NCBI GenBank assembly: GCA_027422505.1 | Contig: JAPQWV010000409.1 | Coordinates: 434,001 to 498,000 of the forward strand | Source: Craterostigma plantagineum | Lineage: Eukaryota; Streptophyta; Magnoliopsida; Lamiales; Linderniaceae | DNA: 64,000 nucleotides | Direction of reading: 5' to 3' | Shown here: positions 22,574 through 33,315 of the stretch, piece by piece | How the letters are laid out: each line of letters opens with the position of its first letter | Position numbering within the stretch: position 1 is the first letter of the stretch | Position numbers and translations under genes: made by a program | The notes under the pieces: generated by a model | Database searches by the model: none | The model's input: only the letters and a program-made list of their open reading frames with translations | Told to the model about the DNA's origin: nothing

Positions 22574-25500
22574 TCAACTCCTTGTGCTCAAGAAAGAATC
22601 ACCAACAGTAAAGAACAAATGTTTGCCCAGCAAAACTTCCACCTTAGGCTGATTTTCGATGCAACTCACCTCGATTTTGCCCTTACCTCGCTCAAACTCG
22701 GCCTTCAAACTAGTCGAATCCCTCGAAAGCAGATAAGTCTCCAGGCCACGAGCATTTTTCTTGTCTGAGTCTCCGCTATACAGAGCTAAAAGTGCATTCG
22801 AATCAAAGACCAAAGAAGGCCTAGCTAAAACAATGGTGAATGAATGGTTCGAAATGCCATGGAAACTCTCTTCAGCAAGGACCACTGCATATTTAGGCAT
22901 TATAGCACTGGGAAGTAATGGCGATCCAATCGATTCTCTGATGTAAGATTCTTGTGACTGTACGATTTCGTCGAGTTGGGCTTTTTCTTCGTCTAATGAG
23001 TTGAAGAAGACTTCGACCGTATCAGTGGGCTCGAGCCCAGCTTTCTTCCTCAGTTTCTGAATTCTGTTCACAATCTCCCTTGCAACGCCAGCTTCGAGCA
23101 GCGAATCGTCTGAACGAAGATCTAATATCACCAATACATCTCCATCCCCTTTAGCATCGATATCTTCAGCGTTGACGTTGCTTGGAGGCTTAAATTCCCG
23201 AGTAATTTTGATGTCACTCAGCTTCAGAACGTTATTGGCAATGGTGACCTCTCCTTCTCTCTCAAAAGCCAATATATTTTCTGTGGACATTCCCTTCACG
23301 TCTTTAGTTACTCTTACCATCGACCCGCCTAGCCTTTTCCCTAAGGCGCTGAAGTCGGGCTCCGCGCGTAAAGTTGCGTACATCAGAGTATCGCTGCATG
23401 GAACCAATGACTTCACGTTGAGTTCTTCGAGGACGTACTCTTTCAATTTCCCAGCAATATCCTCGAGAAATTGAGTATCGGGGTGAACAATGATCATCTC
23501 CTTAAGAGGGGTTTTCAAGGATTTGTTGTGACGCTCGCGGATATTGCGCGCAAGGTCTATGATGGTCATCATACGATCAACGCTCTCTTCGATTCGCTCT
23601 CCTCTCTTTCCTTGCACTTCAGGGAATTTGCAGTAGTGAATGCTCTCTTCAGCTTTTGGGATGGCTTTCCTCAGATTCTGATAGAGGACTTCGGTGAAGA
23701 AAGGAGTGAACGGAGCCATGGATTTACACGCGCTGAGAAGCACGTAGTACAGTGTGGAGAGCGCGATTCTGCAATCTTCTTCCCCAGTACGACCCTTCAG
23801 CCTCTTACGGTTGAAACGTACGTATATGTTAGTCAGATTGTCCAAGAACTTCAGCAGATAAGGAACAACAGTGTAGAGCCTATAGGCATCCATTTCTTGG
23901 CGAACGAAATGGACCAAGCTCTGAGTCGCTGAGTTGATCCACTGGTCTAGGACGTTCGAGGATGTCTGAAGCATTTGTACCTCAATCGGCGTAAATGGAA
24001 CGTTTCCCTCAATTTCAAGCCTCTTTGCATTTTGGACAAGGAACCTATAAGCATTGTACCACGGCAAGAAAACGTCCTTCACCACTCCATACACCCCATC
24101 CTTCTTGAAACGCAGAGGTTCGGCGCGAACGACGGGCGAGTTAATGATGTAGAGTCGCAATGCATCTGCTCCGTAGTCATCGATCACTTCTGAAGGTGGA
24201 GGATAGTTCTTGAGCCTCTTACTCATCTTCTTACCATCCTCGGCAAGAACGAGCCCATTGCATATCAGGTTTCTAAAAGCAGGTTTCCCAAAGAGAGCGG
24301 TGGACAAAACCATGAGAGTGTAGAACCATCCTCGAGTCTGGTCAAGTCCTTCAGCCACAAAATGCCCGGGGAAATTGTTCTCAAAAAGCTCTACATTCTC
24401 AAAAGGGTAGTGAATATACGCATAAGGCATCGAACCACTCTCAAACCAGCAGTCGAAAACGTCCTCCACGCGCCGAAGAACACCATGTTCAGGTCCACGG
24501 CTCGAAGGGATTGTGATGTGGTCGATTTTGTGACGATGCAAGTCTGCGATTTTTTCCCCAGATAGCTTTTCGAGCTTCTCAATAGAATCCATGACCACAA
24601 TCTCCTCTCCATCATCGCTGATCCATAAAGGGAGTGGAGTGCCCCAAAATCTGCTACGACTAACAGCCCAATCTCTGGCGTTCTCCAACCAATTGTGGAA
24701 ACGCCTTTCTTTGACAAAGTCGGGGACCCAATAGGTCTGTTTATTGCATTCTAATATCTGTTCTTTGATCTTCTCAACGGCTACAAACCAGCTAGGCACT
24801 GCTCTGTAGATGAGGGGAGTATCAGATCGCCAACAGAAGGGATAGCTATGAGTAAAGCTCCCAGATTTTACGAGCCTGCCTTTGTCTTTCACCGATTGGA
24901 TAATATCTTTGTCAGCATCCTTAACGTACCGCTTGCTAAAATCGACGATTTTCTCAGTGAAACAACCATCATCGTCCACAGCAACAATTAAGTTCTCCCC
25001 TTTGTTGATTATGCCATTCTCAAGACAAACACGGTAATCGTCTTCACCAAAGGCTGGAGCACAGTGAACTATGCCAGAACCACTGTCATCGGTTACGTAG
25101 TTGTCCGCAACCACTCTAAAAGCAACATCTGAGAACTCGCTAAAGTAATCGAATAAAGGGACATAATTTTTCCCCACTAGCGAAGCGCCAGAGAACTTAT
25201 CCAAGATTTCGTAAGTATCCACGCTTTTGGCTTTACCGCCAGAAGCCTTGGCCTTCGAGTTTGAGTTTTGGGAATCAGCGATAACACCATCTGGGACGCC
25301 TTTCTTGGCCTTCTCAATGGGAAGCTCGGCCAATCTTGATTCAGCAACAATATAAACTTTCCCATTGAACTTATTTCGGACCTTCAGATATACTAAATTG
25401 GCATTGACACAAAGTGCGAGGTTACTAGGGAGTGTCCAAGGCGTCGTTGTCCATGCAACAAACGAAGCATTATCTTGATCGTCAACAACTGGGAAAGATA

Positions 25501-26712
25501 CCATTATTTCAGGGTCGGGAACTTCCTTGTAGTTGGAATTGGCTTCAAAATTTGATAGTGGAGTTTTACATCCCGTACTGTAAGGCATAACCTGTAGCCA
25601 TTTAGAAGCAAATGCTCAATACAAACTAGAGTTGTATGTGGCAATAAAATAAAACACTGCATGGAATTACTTCCATTTTGAATACGGAGTCTGTGACAAT
25701 TTGATGAAGCCGTCTATGATATCCATTTCTCGAGGATAGAAATAAGAAAGTTGGAAGGTACCTCCATCAATAGCACCATAAAGGCTGGATATAGCGATAA
25801 GTGTCCATTAAAACATGTAAATCAGATAGATAGGTCGGCACATAATTCGCAACAACTTAAGCAAAAAAAATCTTCGGAGTGAATCTTGGATCTGTCAATT
25901 ATCTTATGGTTGGAGTAAGTACTAAGTTCTTACTCTAATAAATTTTTAAATTTAAACAATCAACCTATTCCAGAAGTAAATCTTGATTACTAGTCATTCA
26001 CCCCATCAAAACTCTCATCTTTAGCCACCGCTTCAATCCTAAAAACCATTTCTTCTTCTAAATAATGAATCCAAATACCAAAAAACCTCCATATAATTCC
26101 ACCTAACATCCAAGTATCTTATGACTATAACAGATAGGAGTAAAACACAAAGACAACAAATATAGAAGAATTCCAAACCTTGAACCCCCTGTAAACCAAA
26201 CCCTTCTCGTACAGCTTCGAAAACACCCACCACACGCTCTCCATGAAGCTCAAGTCCATCGTCTTATAATCATTTCGGAAATCGATCCACCTTCCCATCC
26301 TCACCACAGTTTTTTCCCACTCAGCCACATACCTCTGCACAATTCCCCTACACTCCTCGTTATACTTATCGATCCCCATATTCAAAACATCTTCCCTGGT
26401 CTTAATCCCCAACTTCAGATCAATCTCGTGCTCCACGGGCAACCCATGGCAATCCCACCCGAACCGACGTGTCACGTGATGACCCGTCATCGACTGGTAA
26501 CGGGTCACGATATCCTTGATGGTTCCAGCTAGAATGTGCCCGTAATGAGGCAGCCCAGTCGCAAACGGCGGCCCATCGTAGAATATGTATTCTGGGCAGT
26601 CTTTGGTGATTTCGAGCTGGGTTTTGAAGGCGTCGATCTGAGACCATAGCTGAAGAATTCGCTCTTCGTTCGATGGGAAAGAGAAATCTTTTCCTTCGCA
26701 GACGTCTTCCAT
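22574..26712 (-). CDS. Isoleucyl-tRNA synthetase, cytosolic type
   Basis: Charges tRNA-Ile with isoleucine (class I synthetase). Two exons, 26712..26179 and 25591..22574, give 1183 residues, close to the ~1190 of plant cytosolic IleRS. Seen: the HIGH-type signature as [12 protein letters not shown] (residues 49-59), [18 protein letters not shown], the editing (CP1) domain with TTPWTLPSN and [16 protein letters not shown], the WFVAVE and [13 protein letters not shown] segments, the KMSKS-type loop as [13 protein letters not shown] (near residue 633), and the C-terminal anticodon-binding and extension regions. I start at [13 protein letters not shown] because cytosolic plant IleRS begin there; an in-frame ATG 69 bases upstream would add a short leader ([12 protein letters not shown]), possibly a targeting form. 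No frame breaks in 3.5 kb of coding sequence. Confidence 0.95.
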
Positions 26713-27284
26713 TGTTGTGCGTGGCTGGCTAGGGTTTTTCAGTGGTACGGCGATGTAATTGGAATGGAATTCGATGAGCAACGCTACTGTTACTCTTTTG
26801 GATCTTTCTTTGTGTTTTTAACCCAAAAAGATGGCCTATCAGCCCAATTCATCACACTACCTATGATTTATGTAATAGTGTATGTTTAGATACACTATTA
26901 CATCAATAATTGTCTTTATGGAATGTTTATAACTGTTTAAGCCGGCGGGGACCTAACAAAAATATATTTAAAAATAAATTAATAATGGACCGCTCTGGGA
27001 TGAAAATTTGGGGTAAAGCAAAAATAACAATCATGACAATTGACAACTAATTGATCATATTATTAAGGTTTAATATCCCCCTATAATCTGAGCGTACTAA
27101 ATAAGGCGCCGATACACATTCTTTTGATATCCACAATAATGCTCATCGGAAATCAAATAAATGGCGGATTCTCTATATATGTGGTTAATGCTTCGTCTGT
27201 TAGCATCGACTGAGTAAATAAATCAATATTTAAATTTTATTTTTTCTTGTGTTGTGGGGATTCTCTATAATCAATATTTAAATG

Positions 27285-27517
27285 CTCCCTCTGTTTCATA
27301 TTACATGTCGTTTAAGGTTATTACACACAAATTAAGAAATAAAATACAATCCCCATTATACCCTTAATTAATTATATGATCCCGTTTAAGATTGGGGTAA
27401 AACTCCATAAATAGTCAATATTTTTATCTTGAAAACTGTAAAACTATCTTGAAAACTGTAAAACGACATAAAACAAAAAAATTTTCTAGAACGACATTTA
27501 ATTTGAAACAGATGTAG
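27285..27517. mobile_element. Stowaway-like MITE, second copy
   Basis: About 233 bp. Left end CTCCCTCTGTTTCATATTAC then ATGTCGTTTAAGG; right end, complemented, CTACATCTGTTTCAAATTAA then ATGTCGTTC. The same internal word (ACATGTCGTTTAAGG) occurs in the MITE at 3364..3617. Right flank is TA; left flank is TG, so the duplication is not perfect. An internal CTTGAAAACTGTAAAA duplication is seen near 27430-27460. Confidence 0.7.
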
Positions 27518-27646
27518 TAATACGTTATGTTGTCAGCAGGTTAGACTTGGTAATTCTATATGCACCCCCCTAATTCTATTCGCACCCCCTATTAATGAAC
27601 TCCTAAATACTCGGGACAATTAATGACTTCGACTGAACCCCTTATT

Positions 27647-28219
27647 TAGAGCTGAAAGTTTGGGCCGCGGCCCATGGGCTAGCCCGGCCCGACCCGATAA
27701 CTATCGGGTTTGGGCCTAAATTTCATCAGCCCGATAAATAATCGGGCCCATTGGCCCGGCCATTAGGCCCGGCGGGCTAACGGGCCACGGGCCAAAAAAC
27801 CGACGGGCTGCGGGCCAACCCGGCCGTTAGTTGTATGTGTTTTTTAAAAATTTCTATATATAATGTTTATAAAATTCAATTATAATATTTATATAATTCA
27901 ATTTGATATGTAAAAAATAATATTTTTGATAAATTTATGGGATATAAAATTTTTATAAACTATATTTGCAATATTGGGTATATAATAGTATAAAATATAA
28001 GATTTTTGAAAAAAATAAAAGATTTTGAAATAAAAATTTAAAAAAAACTAAAAAATTAGGCCCGTTAGCCGACGGGCTGGCCCGGCCCATGACATAATGG
28101 GTTTGGGCCGAAGAATATTAGGCCCATTAAATTTCGGGCCAGCCGACCCGACCCGATAAAAATCGGCAGCCCGCTATATTCGGGCCGGGCGGGCCGGCCC
28201 GCCCAATATTTCAGCCCTA
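27647..28219. mobile_element. hAT-like MITE with perfect 8-bp target duplication
   Basis: 573-bp element flanked by CCCTTATT at 27639-27646 and 28220-28227. Terminal inverted repeats: left TAGAGCTGAAAGTTTGGGCC, right complement TAGGGCTGAAATATTGGGC. Subterminal regions of about 180 bp are dense in GGCCCG, CGGGCC and CGGGTT words on both sides; the core is AT-rich. No transposase. Same architecture as the element at 18416..18852. Confidence 0.9.
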
Positions 28220-28854
28220 CCCTTATTTACTAAATAAACCCCCTATTATTGGAAAAAACAAAGGCATTAAAGTTTTTAATTAACTATCACTTTATTGCTT
28301 GTATTCTCCCACATCTTAATTATATGAGATATAATTAAAAATACACATAAATACGATATAAGATAACTTTAATCCCTATGTTAGGTTGACTTTTTGCGTG
28401 TTTATTATCTTTTGTGTATGTGTACTATTTATATGATATATACAGTTTAGTATTACATTGAGATAATTTAATATAGTTAGATTATTATAATAGGTAATAA
28501 TAACTAACGTATGGAAACAAGAAAGTCTAAAACAATTTTTTTCAATATTTCTGTTATACAAATGGAATATATTGTGATTGCTATTAACGTATGGAAAATG
28601 AAAGTCAACTAACGTATGGAAAGTGATTGCTAACGGAAGAAGTAATTTTTATATAAATATTTGAGAAAATATTGCTACTAAAATTCAAGTCTAACAATAT
28701 GAATTATTGACTTATTATGCTGTTTTATTAAATAAAACTAATACTGTAAATTTCATAAGTTACACGTGTATTCTATAATTAAAAGTAAATAAACTATAAA
28801 TATATAAGCAAGGAACGATTGAATGCTGAAATCAATGTGCAAATGTAAAATAAA

Positions 28855-29383
28855 TGTTGGGTCCAGCCATAATTAAGAGACCAATCAACAATGAAGTGCT
28901 TATGGCGTGCAAATGGACAACAAGGCATGTTTGAATATTATGTATAAAATGACGTTTGCACTGACGTTTTTATTTTGGCTTGTAGCTTGCGGAAGATTTA
29001 TTTTGGATCCGCGACGATTTATTGGACAATATAAAAACCAAAATGACGCCGAAAGAGAACACGAGATTTTTACGTGGTTCGGCCAATATCGCCTACCTCC
29101 ACGGAGAGCACCAGCTTTACTATATTGAGAATATTACACCGTACAAAATAACGCTCGTGTTTAAACCCAAACCCGAGACCCCTTACCCACCCGAATAATG
29201 TTTTTGTACCTATTCCCAACTACCCCAGTAAAACTAAAACCCGCTCTCACCCTTATCCACCCGATAAGGTTACCTCTCACTCTTTTCTCTTTCCCTCGCA
29301 CTGACTTGGGTGATTTACAATTGATCCATCGATGCCTTTATATAGGCAACTTCGGCCCGAAATATTACCGCTCAACCCCAACA
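28855..29383 (+). repeat. Left LTR of the Copia-type element
   Basis: 529 bp with TG...CA ends (TGTTGGG / CCCCAACA), directly adjacent to the primer-binding site. Bases 29314-29353 are an exact inverted match to 31209-31248 in the right terminal region. Confidence 0.65.
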
Positions 29384-29385
29384 AG

Positions 29386-29398
29386 TGGTATCAGAGCC
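29386..29398 (+). other. Primer-binding site for reverse transcription
   Basis: TGGTATCAGAGCC, the usual plant Copia site pairing with the 3' end of initiator tRNA-Met, two bases after the LTR end. Confidence 0.85.
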
Positions 29399-29540
29399 AA
29401 GCCTAATTAATATTCTGAGTATGCTCTGTGGTTGCAGCTTTGTCTGATCTTCCACATCAGAAAAGATATTAAGAAGGTTTTTTCGTTACGGGGGAGCTAT
29501 TGTCGTGTCGGGCCAAAGTTGTTGAATCTCTGCAAGGATA

Positions 29541-30868
29541 ATGGCGACAGAAAGCAATTTCAAAGTGCGACAATTTGATGGTACGGGGAGTTTCACTCTG
29601 TGGCAGAGACGAGTGAAGGATATCCTTGTTCACCAAGGTTTGGCAAAGGCTTTGAAAGGGGACACGGCAAAGCCGGAGAAAATGACGGAAGAAGACTGGG
29701 AGGATTTGGGGTCAAGATGTGTCAGCACAATCCGTCTGTACATTGCGGATAACATTATTAATAATGTTGTTAATGAGGATTCTGCACCAGACTTGTGGGC
29801 GAAGTTGGAGGAGCTACATCTCGGGAAAAACTTAACCCAAAGTTAGATCTGAAGCGGGAGCTGTACAAGCTGAAGATAGAGGAAGGTGGGAATCTCATGG
29901 ATCACATTAGCGTGTTCAACGGACTTGTGGATCAACTTATAAAAGTTGATGTAAAGTTGGAGGAAGAAGATAAAGCCCTTTTACTTCTTACCTCGCTTCC
30001 TTATTCTTATGATAATTTGGTCACAACCATCTTGTACGGAAAGACGACGGTGAAGATGGTGGATGTGCAGTCAACTCTTTTGGCGCATGAAAAGAGGAGA
30101 CGATCAAATTATGGAGATAGCCAAAATTCGGCGTTGGCTATTCATGGGGAGAATCGTAGAGGAAGGTCTCACGCCAGGGAATTTGGAGGTAGCAGCAGGC
30201 CCAAATCAAAGGATGGCGGGAAGGGCATCGTGTGCTACAAGTGTGGTGAGCCGGGACACATCAAGAGGAATTGTCCGACTTGGATGAAGGACAAGAACGG
30301 CGAGAAAAATTCAACGACCATGATAGCACAGGATACGAATGATGTTGTAGACGTTCTCACAGTCTACAATGATGGCGTTTTTCTTAGGATGAATGTATAT
30401 TGGATTCGGGGTCGAAGTACCATATTTGCTCTGAAAGAAAATATTTTGATACGTTCCACAAGATACGAAAAGGTCCGGGTTCCATGGCTGATGGATACCG
30501 TCATGTGGTTCGTGGTGTTGGAACTGTGAAGATCAAAATGACTGACGGAGCGGTGCGAGCTTTGGGTGGTGTGATCTTTGTCCCAAAATTACGGAAGAAT
30601 TTAATATCCTTGAGTCAGTTAGATTCCAAGGGCTATGAGAGTTTCATAGCAGGGGGAGTCTGTAATATCACACATGGCGGAAAAGTCCTACTGAAGGGAG
30701 AAGAGCGTGGAGGTTTGTATCGTCTGGACGGGAGTGTGGTACAAAACACTATGATTTCGATGGGTTCACGAAAGTCGCGCGCGCGTGGTGGAAAGACAGA
30801 CGATCGTGAGAAGGGAATTCCTGCTGGAGAAGGGGTTGCGTCGAAGTCCCTCTTCAGAATCGACGGGT
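29541..30868 (+). pseudogene. Copia gag with protease start, frame-broken and truncated
   Basis: The UBN2/gag region starts at ATG 29541 (residues such as FDGTGSFTLWQRRVKDILVH) and continues after a lost base near 29838 (KRELYKLKIEEGGNLMDHI). A CCHC zinc knuckle lies at 30233-30274 (CYKCGEPGHIKRNC). After another frame change the aspartic protease signature appears as LDSGSKYH at 30400. A gag-pre-integrase-like segment follows (VPKLRKNLISLSQLDSKGY), and coding potential ends at 30868; the remaining pol domains are missing. The element cannot be autonomous. Confidence 0.85.
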
Positions 30869-31072
30869 AGAGTCGGTTCGACAGCTGCACATAGGATTGG
30901 CCGCGTGATGAATCAAGTGGGTAGGACCTGAATTCTATTCGGATATGTGTAGCTGGTACAAGGAAGGCCAATGGAAGTTCGTGGTAATTACGAATGGGTT
31001 ACTCTCAATTTCAGACTCGATGGGATGAGCGCTTGGTGAAGAAGACGTTGAATGTGGCTGGAGGGGGAGAAT

Positions 31073-31489
31073 TGTTGGGTCCAGGCATAATTAAGAGACC
31101 AATCAACAATGAAGTGCTTTATGGCGTGCAAATGGACAACAAGGCATGTTTGAATATTATGTATAAAATGACGTTTGCACTGACGTTTTTATTTTGGCTT
31201 GTAGCTTGGAAGTTGCCTATATAAAGGCATCGATGGATCAATTGTAAAGGTGTGGATTTCAACCGCATAACTATTCCCAAAACTCTCCTTTATGTAGGGA
31301 ATATGATTATACATATATATATATATATATATAATGATCCGTATATTTCTCCTAAATTCATGCATCACTCCACCGCAGGTGGGTGTTGAGTAACCACGCG
31401 AGTGAAGAACAATAATCCAAAAGTGCAATTCGTCACCACACACAAGTTTATATATATTCAACAAACTCTTCTGTGCAAGTTAAACCAAC
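31073..31489 (+). repeat. Right LTR region of the Copia-type element, rearranged
   Basis: The first 136 bp match the left LTR. 31209-31248, including a TATA-like CCTATATAAAGG, is the exact reverse complement of 29314-29353. After 31248 similarity is lost and a (TA)n run occurs near 31313-31333. Confidence 0.5.
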
Positions 31490-32175
31490 ACAATATAGAG
31501 TAGACATTATTAATTCTTGCACGCATGTATAGACCGAATAAAAATTAACTAATTTACATTAAAATACAAATACAAGTGCGCATTTGTACACAAATGACGA
31601 GTTAGAGGCCATACGTGCAAGCATGTTTGTAGCTTTACCTTACCTTAGCTTCAAATATTGAAGAAGCAGAAGCTACGTCACGCAAACCTCATCATCGCCA
31701 TATCTTCACTTCATTCAACAAATATACACTAAGGGCTATTTTCTTTTTAAAAAAAAAACAAATAAGAAACATTTATTGAGCTCTACCTTTTTCAACCTAG
31801 GCCTTAAGAGCCCATTGGAATCTGAGAGTGAGGAGTGAAGAAATCTCTGTTAAGATTGGGCCCAAATGGGCTTGAGATGCTCTGTGTAGAAAAAATATAT
31901 GGGCTTTAAAGGTTTCGATGCGGCCCATTAACATCATATGGGATGGGATTGCCATTTCTATTTTACAATTTTGCTAGGGGAACATATTTTAATTTTTAAT
32001 CACCATACGACGAAAGTACGTCTTCTTATTCCCAATCCCAAACATCAAATACAAAAATAAAAAAAAATAAACGAAAATAAAAAGGATCCCCAAAATGGTT
32101 TGGTTTGTTTCTTCATCAGGAAAACTCAAAACCACAGAACCCAATATACAGAAAAGTTAAAAATAAGCAGTAAAA
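31490..32175. other. Intergenic region
   Basis: No gene seen. Contains several TGGGCC/TGGGCT words near 31855-31930, poly-A runs near 31748 and 32050-32080, otherwise featureless AT-rich sequence. Confidence 0.5.
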
Positions 32176-32508
32176 TCACATATCAGCAGACGAGAGAAAT
32201 GACTCATGCGTTGGCGTCCTCTTCATCCCACAGCCGGCCAAGGCCGGCGACGCCGCGGCGGAGGAATGAGAAGACGCGCCGCCGCCGCTGATGATAGCCA
32301 AGTTCCCCTCGCTCCACGACCGCCTCATGGGGTAAGAGATCTTTTTGCCGCGAGGAAGGTTACACGTCGGCGGCCCACCGCCGTGGAGGGCGCAGGTGCA
32401 GTACTTGTGGTAAGGGCGGCGCTCCACCGGCGTGTCGCCGCAGTGAATGCAGCTCTCCATTAGCACTGCTCCTCGGAAAATCATCATAGCATCACCAGCC
32501 ATCGCCAT
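32176..32508 (-). CDS. Small cysteine-containing plant protein of unknown function
   Basis: Single-exon frame of 110 residues. It carries ESCIHCGDTPVERRPYHKYC and CTCALHGG, giving a CxxC-x(13)-CxC arrangement with nearby His that could bind zinc, then a basic KKISYPMRRSWSEGNLAI segment and a Ser/Ala-rich tail ending SFLSSADM. I do not recognise a named family. The SYPMRRSWSEG text gives the impression of a conserved plant motif. GC content is clearly higher than the surrounding DNA, as for the other coding exons here. Start could be MAMAGD or the second Met, two codons on. No signal peptide or membrane helix. Confidence 0.65.
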   Translation of the reverse strand: MAMAGDAMMIFRGAVLMESCIHCGDTPVERRPYHKYCTCALHGGGPPTCNLPRGKKISYPMRRSWSEGNLAIISGGGASSHSSAAASPALAGCGMKRTPTHESFLSSADM

Positions 32509-32587
32509 TACTGGAGAAGGAGGAGAAGAGAAGTTGTGTTTGCCTTTGTGTTGAAAGAGTAGTAAATGAAATCTTTGGCGTGGGGTT

Positions 32588-32619
<32 letters not shown>

Positions 32620-33315
32620 GAAGCAATGTGACGCGTAGTAAATAAATGTGGCAGTATACGGGGGAAGGTGACAAATGTACGGTTTTAGAGTCACTTTCTT
32701 GCATTACTCTTGACGAGGTTGGGAAGACGGACGATATTTCCTATGATTAGTAATTCCATTTTACCGTATAAGTTTTATGAACCATATATTGTAATTTGTA
32801 ATCCTCCGTAAATATTGGATTAATGTGTTTCTTAACTCTTTGAAAAGGTTAAGATCGTGTCGCGGTAAACTCCGAACAGTGTCCTTGGTAGCATAGTAGA
32901 ATCTCATAGTCATAGTAGAAGCCCCACATAGTTTTGGTCATGGAATATAGATTTTTAGGAAAGATCCAACGCTATTGAAATTTACAGTCAACATAGTCAA
33001 AATCAAATTGAGATCATTGTATGTAAGATGGTAATATACGATTGATTACATACAAAAAGACGTCACTTTTATAGGTAAAACGATACAGTATCAATCATAA
33101 CAAAACTCCTTTTTCTTTAAACCTCCACAGCACTTGATAACCACAATGTTTGTTTATTCCTTACCAAGCAAAACTCACTAAAGCAAAACAAGGAAAATCA
33201 AAGAACTAATACAAGCAAAGCAAGATAACATAAGAACTCAATAAGAACGCTTGATCATCATATCTTCACTCACCATAGTGATTGAGTCCATTGTCGAAGG
33301 GTTCGTCCGATCGGC
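32509..33315. other. Intergenic region
   Basis: Upstream of the small Cys protein and downstream of the TM9 gene. A TATA-rich microsatellite is present near 32588-32620, within about 110 bp of the small gene's ATG, so it may overlap its core promoter. No gene seen. Confidence 0.5.

Larger units (their letters stand above)
26713..28854. other. IleRS upstream region and intergenic repeats
   Basis: 26713-26900 should hold the IleRS promoter. The rest is AT-rich intergenic sequence with a Stowaway-like MITE (27285..27517) and a hAT-like MITE (27647..28219), both listed. No gene seen. Confidence 0.5.
28855..31489 (+). mobile_element. Deleted Copia-type LTR retrotransposon (gag plus protease fragment)
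   Basis: A 135-bp stretch starting TGTTGGGTCCAG at 28855 recurs at 31073 with about 98% identity. The left terminal region runs 28855..29383, ends in CCCCAACA, and is followed by the primer-binding site TGGTATCAGAGCC (29386-29398), complementary to initiator tRNA-Met as in plant Copia elements. A polypurine stretch (GGAGGGGGAGAA) precedes the right copy. Inside are gag, a CCHC zinc knuckle and part of the protease; integrase, reverse transcriptase and RNase H are absent. The right LTR diverges after 31208, its end near 31489 (CCAACA) is a guess, and no 5-bp duplication was found. Confidence 0.75.

Noticed and set aside
23471..23932. A 153-residue rightward frame
   Set aside because: Antisense shadow of the IleRS exon.
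28907..31224. Two near-identical short frames (QMDNKACLNIMYKMTF)
   Set aside because: They lie in the two LTR copies and are repeated because the LTRs are; not genes.
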